NCBI GenBank assembly: GCA_016234975.1
Contig: JACRND010000026.1
Coordinates: 1-7,626, forward strand
Length of the DNA stretch: 7,626 nucleotides
From: Nitrosarchaeum sp.
Lineage (GTDB): Archaea > Thermoproteota > Nitrososphaeria > Nitrososphaerales > Nitrosopumilaceae
Direction: 5' to 3'
The position numbers were made by a program, and so were the translations under genes. This document shows, in pieces, positions 1 through 5,529 of this stretch. Within the stretch, counting starts at the first letter, position 1, and each line of letters starts with the position of its first letter. Below the pieces are notes generated by a model. The model had not been told where the DNA came from. It saw nothing but the letters and a program-made list of their open reading frames with translations, and ran no database searches.

Positions 1-330
1 TCCATACATCTTATCAAATGCAATTACAGTAGCTGCTGCAGAAGCTGCACTACTTCCCATTCCAAATCCTGCAGGAACACCTTTTTTAATTTTAATTTCT
101 ATTCCATCTTTAATTTTGAATTTTTTCATCATGTTTTTGACAACTAAGCCAGCTGTATTATTGTCTGGATTTGTTGGAATGTCATCTTCAGTGATTATGC
201 TTATTCCGCTTTTCTTTTTTGTTAAAGTAATTTCATCAAAAAAAGCGTCAACTGCCAATCCAAACACATCAAACCCTGGACCTAAATTTGCAGTAGAAGA
301 TGGTGCTTTTACAGTAATCTTTGATGTCAA
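1..330 (-). CDS. thrB: Homoserine kinase (GHMP family), N-terminal 110 codons, cut by window edge
   Basis: This enzyme phosphorylates homoserine with ATP to give O-phosphohomoserine, the step before threonine synthase; it is cytosolic. My translation of the minus strand begins TSKITVKAPSSTANLGPGFD after the initiator, the typical homoserine-kinase N-terminus, with the N-L-G-P-G-F-D substrate-side motif at about residues 15-21. The GHMP ATP-binding loop follows at about residues 84-97 (GVPAGFGMGSSAAS). The remaining part, including the C-terminal GHMP domain, lies outside the window. The start must be the TTG at 330-328: the codon directly before it is the in-frame stop of the upstream GPN GTPase gene, so no earlier start is possible. 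A GAGGT stretch about 10 nt upstream, inside the end of the GPN gene, may act as ribosome binding site, so translation is probably coupled to that gene. Other GHMP kinases are possible but fit the N-terminal motif less well. Confidence 0.87.
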   Translation of the reverse strand, partial: MTSKITVKAPSSTANLGPGFDVFGLAVDAFFDEITLTKKKSGISIITEDDIPTNPDNNTAGLVVKNMMKKFKIKDGIEIKIKKGVPAGFGMGSSAASAAATVIAFDKMYG

Positions 331-1089
331 CTAATCTTCTACCTCTTCACCCAAATTAAGAATTCTGCTTAGTGCTCCCTCCAAATTTACCAATCCTTCC
401 CCTGTAACATTAGAAACTGGAATTAATCCTTGAGCAAAACCACCGAGATTCAAACCTCGTAAAATATTTGTAGTTAAACTGTATGTCTCTCCATCTGCCT
501 CTTTGGAAATGGCATTCTCTAATAATTTCAGATTGCTTGACCACTCTACAATATCTTTTAGTTTAGAACCTATCAAATCTGTTTTGGTAATGACATTAAC
601 TGTTGATAAATTCAAACGTAATCTTATTGATGTTGCAAGAAGAGCAATCGAGACAAAGTTTACTGGCGTAGTAATTAATGCACCATCAAAAAGAAATATG
701 TTTGTTTTTTCCTCAGATGAAATATTTTCTACAACAAAGCGACCGCTAGAACGGTATGCAAACAATTCAATTTGACCTGGCGTATCAACAATTAGATAGT
801 CTGGATTCACTTTACCAATCTGTTCCTGAATCTCATCGATCTTAGAAGCAATCAGGTCATTTGCCATGACTACGGCACCATTTGGGCCTAGATCATATTG
901 TTGCATTATGTCTATAACATCAACATAATCTCTAACATCAATATCACATGTATATGGTAAATTTCTAACACCAGGATCCAAATTTAATACAGCTGCAAAT
1001 GCACTATTTTTTGTGTAATACTCGTATAATTTTGATGTTAAAAGAGATTTTCCTGCACCTGCTGTTCCCGTTACGAAAATTGATTTCAA
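331..1089 (-). CDS. GPN-loop GTPase (XAB1/Gpn family)
   Basis: This is a 252-residue P-loop GTPase of the GPN-loop family. Eukaryotic relatives (Npa3/Gpn1) help assemble and import RNA polymerase II; the role of the archaeal homodimer is not settled. Visible motifs are the Walker A loop GTAGAGKS at residues 8-15, the signature Gly-Pro-Asn at 68-70, the Walker B/G3 element DTPGQ at 102-106, the guanine-specificity motif TKTD at 168-171 (in place of NKxD), and a G5-like SNVTGEG at 226-232. Length is normal for archaeal members. The start is TTG, not ATG; a stop sits three codons upstream in frame and only GTA and TTT lie between, so TTG is the only usable start, and it places the P-loop at the usual position. 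A TATA-like box centred 29 nt upstream suggests a leaderless mRNA that also carries thrB. Confidence 0.93.
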   Translation of the reverse strand: MKSIFVTGTAGAGKSLLTSKLYEYYTKNSAFAAVLNLDPGVRNLPYTCDIDVRDYVDVIDIMQQYDLGPNGAVVMANDLIASKIDEIQEQIGKVNPDYLIVDTPGQIELFAYRSSGRFVVENISSEEKTNIFLFDGALITTPVNFVSIALLATSIRLRLNLSTVNVITKTDLIGSKLKDIVEWSSNLKLLENAISKEADGETYSLTTNILRGLNLGGFAQGLIPVSNVTGEGLVNLEGALSRILNLGEEVED

Positions 1090-1114
1090 TACAAACTAAA
1101 TTTTCTTTCTTGGC

Positions 1115-1122
1115 TTATATTT
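1115..1122 (-). promoter_or_regulatory. TATA box for GPN GTPase-thrB unit
   Basis: The minus strand reads AAATATAA here, centred about 29 nt before the TTG start at 1089. With the usual archaeal TATA-to-start-site distance of about 25-27 nt, transcription would begin at or within a few bases of the start codon, giving a leaderless message. No Shine-Dalgarno sequence precedes the start, which agrees with this. Confidence 0.6.
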
Positions 1123-1228
1123 CAAACTAGTTACTTTTGATATCAATTCTTCAAAATATACCACAATGGCAATCAATAATTAAATAAAATTCCGACTGAT
1201 CTATAACTTGTAATGTTATATGCAATTT

Positions 1229-1384
1229 ATGATTCCAAACTCTATTGATGAAAAAGAGACACATCTAAAAGAACTAGTTATCAAATTATTAAAAGAGAGA
1301 AACTTTTCAGATTATGACCTTTTGGATTCATTATTCGCCGAAGTCAAACAAGAAATTCAAAAAAGCCGCCAACTAACTAGCTAG
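1229..1384 (+). CDS. Small conserved-looking protein, 51 aa, unknown function
   Basis: I do not recognise this protein. An uninterrupted frame of 51 codons starts at ATG 1229 and ends at TAG 1384. The product is charged and probably almost all helical: residues 9-24 (KETHLKELVIKLLKER) and 30-46 (DLLDSLFAEVKQEIQKS) both show amphipathic spacing of Leu/Ile/Val/Phe against Lys/Glu. It has no cysteine, signal peptide or membrane segment. An in-frame ATG at 1220 would add three residues; I prefer 1229 because a weak TATA-like CTATAAC at 1201-1207 lies about 25 nt before it, as at other genes here. There is no Shine-Dalgarno site for either start. It stands alone between a divergent GPN GTPase gene and the membrane protein downstream. 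The codon choice resembles its neighbours, which favours a real gene, but its short length leaves doubt. Confidence 0.55.
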   Translation: MIPNSIDEKETHLKELVIKLLKERNFSDYDLLDSLFAEVKQEIQKSRQLTS

Positions 1385-1405
1385 TTTCTTAGAGTTTTTC
1401 AAAAT

Positions 1406-1425
1406 CTGTGCCTAGACACAGGCAC
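1406..1425. repeat. Compact inverted repeat with two alternative hairpins
   Basis: GTGCCT at 1408-1413 pairs perfectly with AGGCAC at 1420-1425 across a 6-nt loop. A second, mutually exclusive pairing is CTGTG at 1406-1410 with CACAG at 1417-1421. It is GC-rich compared with its surroundings and lies between the small ORF and the promoter of the membrane-protein gene, about 30 bp before that gene's TATA-like element. No U-tract follows directly, so it is a poor intrinsic terminator; it could be a protein-binding operator or a transcript-end hairpin. Confidence 0.45.
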
Positions 1426-1452
1426 TCTATTGCTGTTGAAATTTAGTCAACT

Positions 1453-1461
1453 TTCATATTT
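1453..1461 (+). promoter_or_regulatory. Weak TATA-like element for the membrane protein gene
   Basis: TTCATATTT is centred about 26 nt before the ATG at 1483, the spacing expected for a leaderless archaeal transcript. The match to the TATA consensus is only fair, and no Shine-Dalgarno site is seen before the ATG. Confidence 0.35.
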
Positions 1462-1482
1462 GAATCCATAAAAAAATTATCG

Positions 1483-2499
1483 ATGAATTGGAGAATTATT
1501 GCTATTCCAGCAACTCTTATTCCTATTTTCATTATAGCAATTCAATTTGATATAAAATTTGAAGATGTTCTGGCAATCGGATTTCTTCCATTTGTAGCAG
1601 CTGTAATTGCCATGATGATAAAATTAGGTCTTCAAGGAATAAAATTTGCATACATTGCACACAAATATCTTGGAAAATTTGATTCTTTTTGGAAGTTAAG
1701 CGGTGTTAGAATTGGAAGCGAATTTATCAAATTTACTACTCCAATGTTTGTAGGTGCAGAATTTGTTATAATTTATTATTTGCATAAAAAAGGAGTTGCA
1801 CCTTCAAAATCTACTTGGATTGCAATAATGGATATAGTCACTGAAGTTTTTGCAGGAGGTCTGTTATCAATTATGGCTGGCATTTTTGCATTGATGAACG
1901 GAGCATATGTTGTTGGTGTCATAATTTTGGGAATTAGTATTACTGTAACTTCGCTATGGCTGATTCTATTCTTTTTGTCATCTAGGAGAACTTTTCAAGT
2001 TCCAAGGATCTTTGTTAGTTTAACTAAACGATTTGGTAAGGAGAAAGGAGAAAAATACATTGAACAAACTAATTCCTGGATGGAAGAAATTTGTACAATG
2101 AGTAGAAAAAATCTTAGAACAACAGAATCAAAAAAAGTCTTTACAATATCTTTTCTCTTTTCGCTTGCATCTTGGTCATTTTATGGAATATCTTTTATGA
2201 TAATTGCAATGGGAACAGGATCTGTAATTAGCATTTTTGATTCAATCATGGCCGTAATGGGTGCAAATGCAATTGGAAATCTACCAATCACACTAGGAGG
2301 CTCTGGATTGGCAGAATTTGGTATTATTGCATACCTGAATAACTTGGATCCATTCAATCTTACTATCCCACAAGGAACAGTTGCATGGAATGCTGTAATT
2401 GGTTGGAGAATTGCCACTTACTATGTACCTATTGTGATAACTTGGCTTTTACTGGTAAAACTAGCCTTGAGCAAAATCCCAAAGAAGGAAAAATCATAG
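1483..2499 (+). CDS. Polytopic membrane protein, lysylphosphatidylglycerol synthase TM / flippase-like family
   Basis: This 338-residue protein belongs, by pattern, to the UPF0104 / LPG synthase transmembrane family, which also includes YbhN and the haloarchaeal AglD C-terminal region. Members sit in the cytoplasmic membrane and are linked to lipid or lipid-linked sugar translocation; the substrate here is unknown. Hydrophobic segments are seen at about residues 4-22, 29-50, 82-100, 112-138, 142-166, 218-246, 250-285 and 312-330. Family landmarks are the FIKFTTPMFVGAEFVIIYYL stretch (81-100), corresponding to the family's conserved tPg-x-xGE region, and the NLPITLGGSGLAEFGIIAYL stretch (266-285), corresponding to the conserved C-terminal P-x-x-x-GG-x-G-x-x-E motif. 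The soluble lysyl-transferase domain of bacterial MprF is absent. A short-chain dehydrogenase gene follows after 34 bp, so the two may act together in envelope lipid metabolism; that is inference. Confidence 0.8.
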   Translation: MNWRIIAIPATLIPIFIIAIQFDIKFEDVLAIGFLPFVAAVIAMMIKLGLQGIKFAYIAHKYLGKFDSFWKLSGVRIGSEFIKFTTPMFVGAEFVIIYYLHKKGVAPSKSTWIAIMDIVTEVFAGGLLSIMAGIFALMNGAYVVGVIILGISITVTSLWLILFFLSSRRTFQVPRIFVSLTKRFGKEKGEKYIEQTNSWMEEICTMSRKNLRTTESKKVFTISFLFSLASWSFYGISFMIIAMGTGSVISIFDSIMAVMGANAIGNLPITLGGSGLAEFGIIAYLNNLDPFNLTIPQGTVAWNAVIGWRIATYYVPIVITWLLLVKLALSKIPKKEKS

Positions 2500-2504
2500 A
2501 AACC

Positions 2505-2512
2505 ACTTTATC
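2505..2512 (+). promoter_or_regulatory. Possible TATA element for the dehydrogenase gene
   Basis: ACTTTATC (2505-2512) in the 34-bp gap is centred about 25 nt before the GTG start at 2534. It suggests that the dehydrogenase can be transcribed on its own, leaderless, besides any read-through from the membrane-protein gene. The match is weak. Confidence 0.3.
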
Positions 2513-2533
2513 TGTTAACAAATTTTTTTACTT

Positions 2534-3334
2534 GTGGATTTTAACAATAAAGTTGTACTAATTACAGGAGCTTCATCTGGGATAGGTAAAGAAGCTGCTA
2601 TTCAATTTGCCAAAAAAGGCTCTAATGTAATTCTAGTTGCACGAAGAAAACAAAAATTAGAACAAATATCTAATGATCTAAAAAAATTCAATATCTCTGC
2701 TCTGGTTTGTGAATGTGATATCTCTGATAAATTGCAAGTAGAGAAAATGTCGAAGATTGTTTTGGAAAAATATGGTTCTATTGATATTTTGGTAAATAAT
2801 GCTGGGTTTGCAATTTACGGCTCTGTTTTTAATTTAACCACTGAAGAAATTGAATCACAGATGGCAACAAATTATTTTGGTATGATTTACTGCATAAAAA
2901 ATTTTCTTCCATCAATGCTTGAAAAAAGATCTGGACATATTGTTAATGTAGCTTCTGTTGCAGCAAGTTTTGGTTTACCTGGAATTGCATCTTACTGTGC
3001 ATCAAAATTTGCAATGTTGGGTTTTTCAGAAGGTCTAAAACATGAGCTTAAAGGAACCGGCGTTGGAATAACCGTTGTAAGTCCAATAATGGTTAGAACT
3101 GACTTTTTTGATCACCCTTCTTTTAAAAAAATACCAAAATATTCACCAATATCTCTAAGTGACAAAACAGTTGCAAAAGCAATCTTAAGAGCCGCAAATT
3201 CTCCGCGATTAGAAATTATTGTTCCTTCAGTAGTTCGTGTAATTGTATGGCTGAAAAATACATTTCCCTATTTAATTAATCCTATTTTAGGCATAGCTTT
3301 TAAAAAACAATTAAACTCTGAAACAAAAAACTAG
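2534..3334 (+). CDS. Short-chain dehydrogenase/reductase (SDR), NAD(P)-dependent
   Basis: This 266-residue protein is a classical SDR with a complete active site. It shows the Rossmann cofactor motif TGASSGIG at residues 11-18, an ARR pair at about 36-38 that could favour NADPH, CDIS at 61-64 near the adenine ring, the NNAG motif at 88-91, catalytic Ser at about 141, and YxxxK as Tyr154/Lys158. The reaction is NAD(P)H-dependent oxidation or reduction of an alcohol or ketone; the substrate cannot be told. The C-terminus (about 228-256) is hydrophobic, with prolines and aromatic residues, and could attach the enzyme to the membrane, as in several lipid-modifying SDRs. The start is GTG, which places the glycine motif at the usual distance from the N-terminus. 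It follows a flippase-like gene, and its stop lies 2 bp from the stop of the convergent gene. Confidence 0.9.
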   Translation: MDFNNKVVLITGASSGIGKEAAIQFAKKGSNVILVARRKQKLEQISNDLKKFNISALVCECDISDKLQVEKMSKIVLEKYGSIDILVNNAGFAIYGSVFNLTTEEIESQMATNYFGMIYCIKNFLPSMLEKRSGHIVNVASVAASFGLPGIASYCASKFAMLGFSEGLKHELKGTGVGITVVSPIMVRTDFFDHPSFKKIPKYSPISLSDKTVAKAILRAANSPRLEIIVPSVVRVIVWLKNTFPYLINPILGIAFKKQLNSETKN

Positions 3335-3350
3335 TTTTATTCTTCTAATT
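3322..3350. terminator. Bidirectional T-rich termination zone between convergent genes
   Basis: The stops of the plus-strand SDR gene (3334) and the minus-strand hypothetical gene (3337) are 2 bp apart. A run of six A at 3325-3330 gives a T-run for minus-strand transcripts, and T-rich DNA from 3335 onward serves plus-strand transcripts. Archaeal termination often depends on U-tracts without a hairpin. Transcript 3' ends from both sides must overlap here. No hairpin is evident. Confidence 0.35.
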
Positions 3351-3780
3351 CTTCATCTACAGACGCACTAGATCCCACATCAAGCAATTCCATTGTTTTT
3401 AATTCAAACTGGTATATTGCATTCATATCGATCTCTTTTTCTTTTTGAAGGTACTCTGTTACTTTTTTACTTAATGGTGCTTTATGTTGATCAAAAGTAA
3501 ATTCATAGACTACTCCTTTTTCTAAATCTGAAGTTTTAATTTTTTTGGGTAAATCAAGTGTAACTATATGTCTGCCATCTTCAACTGGATCATACAATTG
3601 AGTATCAATTTTATTGTCTGAATCATAAATTTCAAGAATATATCCAGTTCTTTTCAGTTCTTCTGGTTTCTCAAACTTTGCATTTTGAATCTCATCTGTT
3701 ACCCAATCAGGAATGTCATCTTTTTTAGCTGACTTTTTTTCTTTCTTAACTGGTTTTTCTTCGTCTGTCTTTTTTACCAT
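3337..3780 (-). CDS. Conserved-looking hypothetical protein, Lys-rich N-terminus, 147 aa
   Basis: I do not recognise a family. The first 21 residues are almost all Lys/Glu/Asp (MVKKTDEEKPVKKEKKSAKK), which looks like a disordered nucleic-acid- or ribosome-associating tail. Residues about 22-135 appear folded: a WVTDEI segment, then beta-rich stretches (TGYILEIYDSDN, HIVTLDLP, GVVYEFTFD), then a helix (SKKVTEYLQKE). The C-terminus is acidic (DEELEE). There are no cysteines and no membrane segment. The alternating short strands would be compatible with an OB-like or small beta-barrel fold, but this is only a visual guess. The start ATG lies 12 bp after the stop of the zinc-ribbon gene, without a clear Shine-Dalgarno site, so the two genes very likely share one transcript. 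A role in RNA or information processing is possible from composition but not shown. Confidence 0.72.
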   Translation of the reverse strand: MVKKTDEEKPVKKEKKSAKKDDIPDWVTDEIQNAKFEKPEELKRTGYILEIYDSDNKIDTQLYDPVEDGRHIVTLDLPKKIKTSDLEKGVVYEFTFDQHKAPLSKKVTEYLQKEKEIDMNAIYQFELKTMELLDVGSSASVDEELEE

Positions 3781-3792
3781 AAAATAACAACT

Positions 3793-4101
3793 CTAGTCTA
3801 ATTCTTTGTCTTTCTTACTTTTTTGCCACCATTCCAGATAATCATCTTGTTTATCCTCACGGGTCTTCTCTTTTTGATTTAATCTGTATTTGATATCAGA
3901 AACTTGCTCTCGTGTAGCATACAGCCCGCATCTCTTACAAATGAAATGTTTTGTAGCAGAATCCATTTTCATAGGAATTTCTACTTCATCAAATAACTTG
4001 AATAAATCATCTCTGCCTCTATTCTCCTCTGCAGTTTCCGCCTCATACTTTGCTTGAATTTTCTTTCTTTCTCTTGCAGTACATTCTGGACAGTTAGGCA
4101 C
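3793..4101 (-). CDS. Small split zinc-ribbon protein, 102 aa, unknown function
   Basis: Two CxxC knuckles, Cys4/Cys7 (CPEC) near the start and Cys55/Cys58 (CKRC), can bind one zinc ion; a strongly charged, predicted helical insertion of about 47 residues separates them. The C-terminal half (about 62-102) is another charged helix with a WW pair at 91-92. Such small zinc ribbons in archaea often bind nucleic acid or act as subunits of transcription or translation complexes, but I cannot name this one. The start is GTG at 4101; the codon is followed at once by the first knuckle, and an in-frame stop at 4116-4114 excludes a longer form with a standard start. A TATA-like TTTTAT centred about 28 nt upstream suggests a leaderless message covering this gene and the following one. 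The promoter lies just downstream of a structured RNA element. Confidence 0.75.
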   Translation of the reverse strand: MPNCPECTARERKKIQAKYEAETAEENRGRDDLFKLFDEVEIPMKMDSATKHFICKRCGLYATREQVSDIKYRLNQKEKTREDKQDDYLEWWQKSKKDKELD

Positions 4102-4125
4102 TAATAATTTGGCTTAATTTTTTCC

Positions 4126-4133
4126 ATAAAAGC
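4126..4133 (-). promoter_or_regulatory. TATA box for the zinc-ribbon operon
   Basis: The minus strand reads GCTTTTAT here, centred about 28 nt before the GTG start at 4101. This spacing predicts a transcript beginning at or very near the start codon. It separates the zinc-ribbon operon from the structured RNA element upstream, so the RNA is not simply its 5' leader. Confidence 0.5.
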
Positions 4134-4163
4134 GTTCCCACGTTATTATTTGATCGACTTAAA

Positions 4164-4232
4164 ATCTGACACGCGGATTTTATCGTCATCCCTTGCGGTC
4201 CGTTCGCCCATCGAACATCCCGCGTGCCAGAT
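4164..4232 (-). ncRNA. Putative structured non-coding RNA, unassigned
   Basis: This is a GC-rich island in AT-rich DNA between two genes. On the minus strand, 4232-4219 pairs with 4177-4164 as a 14-bp closing helix (P1, CACGCGG against CCGCGTG at its core). Inside are a 6-bp hairpin (4217-4212 with 4206-4201, loop AUGGG) and a small CC-GCAA-GG GNRA-type hairpin (4198-4191), followed by a single-stranded GAUGACGAUAAAA. The strand choice rests on three positions (4169/4227, 4177/4219, 4201/4217) that are G-U wobbles on the minus strand but A-C mismatches on the plus strand. TATA-like AAATAATAC (4262-4254) lies about 26 nt before the P1 start, overlapping the glycosyltransferase stop. A T-run follows the 3' arm. 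It is not a tRNA, 5S, SRP or RNase P RNA, and lacks convincing C/D or H/ACA boxes. It could instead be a processed 3' UTR of the glycosyltransferase mRNA. Confidence 0.6.
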
Positions 4233-4236
4233 AACT

Positions 4237-4253
4237 AAAAATCACAAAATAAA
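4237..4253 (-). terminator. T-rich tract after the glycosyltransferase gene
   Basis: Directly after the glycosyltransferase stop the minus strand is TTTATTTTGTGATTTTT, a likely archaeal U-tract terminator. It overlaps the putative promoter of the structured RNA, so ending of one transcript and start of the next may be intertwined here. Confidence 0.35.
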
Positions 4254-4256
4254 GTA

Positions 4257-5489
4257 TTATTTCTTTTCTTCTAGAGTCTCTGCTGCTATCTTTGCTGTGT
4301 TTTCTGCTCCATTAGGAACAAAATTTTTGGAAAAATCAGCCAAATTCTCTTCGAATTTACTATAATTGTCTTTAATTTTTGAAATAGACTCAATGACTTG
4401 CTTTGTTTTAACTGCTAGTACTCCAAGGTTTTTCTCCTCAGCCCATTTGATATTATTTGTGTGCTCATCATAAATTGGAATGCCGATTATTGGCTTTGCC
4501 TTTCCTCCCAGAATTTCACCCATTACAGTATGAGAACCATTTACTACGGCATATTTACTCAAATTCAAAACAGTTTCTTTTTCTTGCTCCGATAGAAAAC
4601 CAATATCTATTTGAATCCAATCAATTTTTTTTTCTAAAGCACTAGATACAGTATATTTTTTTCCATCTTTTCCCAAAACAGAATCAATTGTTGAATCATT
4701 TTTTGCATGAGAAATAATTCTTTTCTCATTTTTCATCTCGTCTTGATGAAACACTCGTTCATACCTTTGACCTGTTCCATCATTAGTTGATTTGTTTCCA
4801 GTCCTCATCCAATATCCAAACTCTGAGTTTTCTATGAGTTTTTCAAGATCAGAGGTTTGTTTTTTCTCAATGTTTACACTAGTAAAATGACCAACATAAG
4901 TTACTTTTTCTTTGACATCTTCTGTAAAATTTAGATTATGTTCACACATAGTATATGGTGGAGGAGAATCTGCTACAAGAATTCTAGAGGCTTTTGCAAT
5001 TTGTTTTGAAACAAAAACTAATGCTGGATAAAAATAAGATCTTGATTTATACAATTTTGGTCGAAACTGATTTGTTATAAACAGACTTGGAACTTGGCGA
5101 TTTTTTGCTATAACATTTGAACCCATATCTCCGTCGTTAATTACTAGATCAAATTTTTCATCATCATACAATTTACCTTCTTGTCTCAAGTAACTTGTAA
5201 CTTGTTTTACAAGAGAGGGGTTTTTTGAAACTGGTAACAGTAAATTTAGTAGTGATAATGAAATACTTGGTCCAAATTTTCCATCAATTGGAGTTGGCAT
5301 CAATATCTCATGAATATGATCTTTATGATTAGGAAATTTCTCTAGTAGCTTTTGATAAACATGATCTTTACTTGAAAAATGAACTTCGAATTTCTCTTTT
5401 ATATGATAACCTAATACTGTATTTAGCCTCATCATTCTGGAATAATGACCACTTCCCCAAGGATAGATAAATTCACCAATTTTTAACAT
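4257..5489 (-). CDS. GT-B fold glycosyltransferase (MurG/GT28-like, MJ1255-type)
   Basis: This 410-residue protein looks like a nucleotide-sugar-dependent glycosyltransferase with two Rossmann-like domains. The N-terminal domain opens with a beta strand and the glycine-rich GxGHxxR loop (GSGHYSR, residues 12-18) typical of MurG-like enzymes; DLVINDGD at 114-121 fits the domain's later acidic loop. The C-terminal domain carries VVNGSHTVMGEILGGKAKPI (315-334), matching the donor-binding G-G/S-H-T-x-x-E region of GT28 and MJ1255-like proteins, followed by PIYDEHTNN (338-346), the usual P-x-x-x-E-Q-x-x-N equivalent. There is no membrane segment; it probably acts on a lipid-linked or surface glycan at the cytoplasmic face. 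Donor and acceptor are unknown. A polar linker at about 228-288 seems long for the family. The ATG start is supported by a TATA box 25 nt upstream. It lies 40 bp downstream of the ThiI-like gene. Confidence 0.8.
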   Translation of the reverse strand: MLKIGEFIYPWGSGHYSRMMRLNTVLGYHIKEKFEVHFSSKDHVYQKLLEKFPNHKDHIHEILMPTPIDGKFGPSISLSLLNLLLPVSKNPSLVKQVTSYLRQEGKLYDDEKFDLVINDGDMGSNVIAKNRQVPSLFITNQFRPKLYKSRSYFYPALVFVSKQIAKASRILVADSPPPYTMCEHNLNFTEDVKEKVTYVGHFTSVNIEKKQTSDLEKLIENSEFGYWMRTGNKSTNDGTGQRYERVFHQDEMKNEKRIISHAKNDSTIDSVLGKDGKKYTVSSALEKKIDWIQIDIGFLSEQEKETVLNLSKYAVVNGSHTVMGEILGGKAKPIIGIPIYDEHTNNIKWAEEKNLGVLAVKTKQVIESISKIKDNYSKFEENLADFSKNFVPNGAENTAKIAAETLEEKK

Positions 5490-5511
5490 AAATTATAATC
5501 CTTAAATGCCG

Positions 5512-5517
5512 TTTAAA
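5512..5517 (-). promoter_or_regulatory. TATA box for the glycosyltransferase gene
   Basis: A TTTAAA core (within AATTTAAAC on the minus strand) is centred about 25 nt before the ATG at 5489, in the 40-bp gap after the ThiI-like gene. It suggests a separate leaderless transcript rather than dependence on the upstream gene. Confidence 0.5.
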
Positions 5518-5529
5518 TTCTCAGTGATT

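Larger units (their letters stand above)
1385..1482. other. Intergenic stretch after the small ORF
   Basis: The small ORF is followed by short T-runs (tttctt, gttttt) at 1385-1399 that could end its transcript, then by an inverted repeat at 1406-1425, then by the AT-rich promoter region of the next gene. Together with 1090-1228, which holds only divergent promoter-like AT-rich DNA, it makes up the gene-poor part of the left half of the window. No tRNA or other RNA was recognised here. Confidence 0.4.

Noticed and set aside
116..334. Plus-strand frame of 72 codons at the left edge
   Set aside because: It is antisense to homoserine kinase, whose N-terminal and ATP-loop motifs are clear on the minus strand.
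503..775. Plus-strand frame of 90 codons
   Set aside because: It is entirely antisense to the GPN-loop GTPase, which has all its motifs; a shadow frame.
1406..1425. Classical intrinsic terminator
   Set aside because: The hairpin is followed by TCTATTGCTG rather than a U-tract, so a bacterial-type terminator is unlikely.
2181..2417. Minus-strand frame of 78 codons
   Set aside because: It is antisense to the most conserved part of the flippase-like protein; no promoter or motif.
4164..4232. tRNA gene (or intron-containing or permuted tRNA)
   Set aside because: No 7-bp acceptor stem with a GGTTCGA-type T-arm, no D-arm and no anticodon arm can be drawn on either strand; the long 14-bp closing helix does not fit.
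4164..4232. C/D or H/ACA guide RNA
   Set aside because: AUGACGA and GUCAGA only loosely resemble box C and box D, and no ANA trinucleotide with a pseudouridylation pocket follows the closing helix.
4150..4365. Plus-strand frame of 71 codons across the RNA island and the end of the glycosyltransferase gene
   Set aside because: It starts at TTG, runs antisense through a well-supported gene and through the structured RNA, and its product has no recognisable features.
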